Of a stretch of 64,000 bases of DNA, positions 62,780-64,000 are shown piece after piece. The notes below the pieces were generated by a model. The model did no database searches, was not told the origin of the DNA, and saw nothing but the letters and a program-made list of their open reading frames with translations. The translations under genes and the position numbers were made by a program. Numbering within the stretch: position 1 is the first letter of the stretch; the number at the start of each line of letters is the position of its first letter. The stretch covers positions 50,945,340-51,009,339 of the forward strand of contig CM049322.1 in NCBI GenBank assembly GCA_026874595.1. The letters are read 5' to 3'. The stretch comes from Sipunculus nudus (taxonomy: Eukaryota; Annelida; Sipuncula; Golfingiida; Sipunculidae).

Positions 62780-63977
62780 AGGGCCCTACGCGGGCGGGTT
62801 GACCCGCACATTAGATTCTGTGCTGGAAGGGTTACATTTTAGAAAGGGCGGGGCGGAGCGGGCCGAAAACAAAATCTTTACGGGGTGGTGCCCTTTGGGT
62901 TGACAAGCTGATCTGGCAGTTCAGTCAGACACGAATATAAAAGTGTAAATTAAAACCAAATCCTTCACATACACTGATAATTAGGCATAAAAATGTTTCA
63001 GGTGGTGTACAAATTGTACCATGAAAATGTAAATTTGAACAAATGTTTATTAATACCCCGTAAACTTTACAGTGTTTACTTTGATTGACTCTTGTAACAA
63101 AAGCTATGCAAATGCTTCTGTTATAGGTACAAAGTCACTTATTTATAAAAAAAATAGACGATGCATGTTTAAGTGTGCAATTTAAAGTTAAATAGCTGAT
63201 ATTTGTACTGGCAGCTGGGAAAAACTTTGAACAACATGACCTGGTCTGATATTGTGTATAGGCATATTATTATGTCCCTGTACTTTTGACAGGCTTCACT
63301 TATTACATAACATGGCAGGAAGTAAACCAGGGGCATGAATACCTTTGATCTTGTAACACACTCTGCGTGGCTACAGCTGGTTCTTTCGGTAACTATATAA
63401 AGCCTAAGGTACGCTCCTTATGGATGGGTTATAAAGACATTGACCACTGGGTGGTCAAAAGATCTGCGTGGACAAAGCAGCATGTAATGATGACTGCTAT
63501 GAGAAAATCCTGTTCTCTTCATGTCTTTGTAAGTGCATACTGGAGCTAGAGCCACGTCTTTCAGATTCCTTTACTCTTCTGACACTCGCACTGGTCTCAT
63601 TTTCAGTAAAGTAGCAGATTATGACTGACCAGAACGGGTTAGCAAAAGTAAAGATCTCAGTACTATCAGTATACTGGTCAATACTATCCTCAAGGCTAAC
63701 TTTGGGTACACATTCCGTGATTAAATCTAATATAAACGTTTGGGTCATAACTCTTTGAAATACACTATTCAATTACCGGGTTTGAAAATTTAAACATGCG
63801 GTGCGCGCTTCATGAAAGTTTCGCGGAGCGGGTGCGGACTGAAAGAACCATAGTAACTGCGGATCAGGGTGGGCTGAATTTTGTTTTTTTTTCTTTGATT
63901 GCGAGGCGGGCTGCGGACTGACAGTGGATGATGTGGGGCGGGTGCGGATAAAGCCTTTGGGGCCTGCGGAGGGCCCT
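62780..63977. mobile_element. nonautonomous hAT-like DNA transposon, copy 2
   Basis: Ends 'agggccctacgcgggc' and, inverted, 'agggccctccgcaggc' form clear terminal inverted repeats. The flanks tgtctcaa (62772-62779) and agtctcta (63978-63985) agree at 6 of 8 positions. Subterminal 'gcggggcggagcgggcc' (about 62848) and 'gcggagcgggtgcgg' (about 63823) clusters match copy 1. It is shorter than copy 1 by an internal deletion and contains no transposase. It was present before the D1 duplication, because both copies share ends and flanks. Confidence 0.65.
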
Positions 63978-64000
63978 AGTCTCTACAAAATAAATTCAAA

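Larger units (their letters stand above)
61570..64000. repeat. segmental duplication D1' (copy of 4990-7830)
   Basis: Collinear with D1 to the window end. It contains a TA run at 61684-61726 and the second hAT-like element. The left copy is followed after about 180 bp by methyltransferase exon 4, so the sequence right of 64000 is expected to carry another methyltransferase copy. Confidence 0.85.

Noticed and set aside
63497-63772. 91-codon minus-strand frame in D1'
   Set aside because: It lies inside the nonautonomous hAT-like element, and the D1 copy (7100-7370) does not maintain it.

Overview
This is an AT-rich, gene-poor animal nuclear window. The evidence is spliced genes with GT-AG introns, two L1/Tx1-type LINEs, a Penelope-like retroelement tail, long TA microsatellites, homopolymeric G/C tracts, and arrays rich in 'tgaccttgacctttgacc'. 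The gene content (a juvenile-hormone-acid-methyltransferase-like gene and an NLR-type immune receptor remnant) suggests a marine invertebrate, either a lophotrochozoan or an invertebrate deuterostome. I cannot place it more precisely from sequence alone.

Layout. 1-4.1 kb: two small plus-strand candidate exons (1-106, 4069-4115) that join in frame, with a SINE-like repeat between them. 5.0-7.8 kb: a segmental duplication (copy at 61.6-64.0 kb) carrying a nonautonomous hAT-like DNA transposon. 8.0-13.9 kb: the one clearly intact gene, a four-exon minus-strand SAM-dependent methyltransferase of 290 residues. 14.7-15.0 kb: a Penelope-like element tail. 15.4-17.8 kb: repeat arrays. 18.1-36.4 kb: a tandem duplication, A-B and A'-B'. 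A full-length but decayed Tx1-like LINE sits between A and B, and the matching position in the other copy keeps about 240 bp of unique sequence. B and B' each carry a nearly identical candidate exon. 40.2-41.0 kb: an array of about 140 bp units. 41.1-46.6 kb: a heavily decayed LINE (ORF1 piece, then ORF2). 51.6-55.6 kb: a diverged copy of the 5' half of the methyltransferase locus, with a dead exon 1 that has lost the SAM-binding loop. 57.2-59.5 kb: an NLR-like pseudogene with a death-fold-like exon, a triplicated NACHT-end exon and LRR pieces. 61.6-64.0 kb: the second copy of the 5-7.8 kb duplication, which predicts another methyltransferase gene just past the right edge.

How it fits together. 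The window looks like part of an expanding and decaying cluster: methyltransferase copies are duplicated in tandem, with an NLR remnant between copies and retroelements inserted between duplications. Exon boundaries were inferred by hand from splice signals, reading phase and protein-family fit. Comparisons between repeat copies were made by eye, so percent identities are not given.
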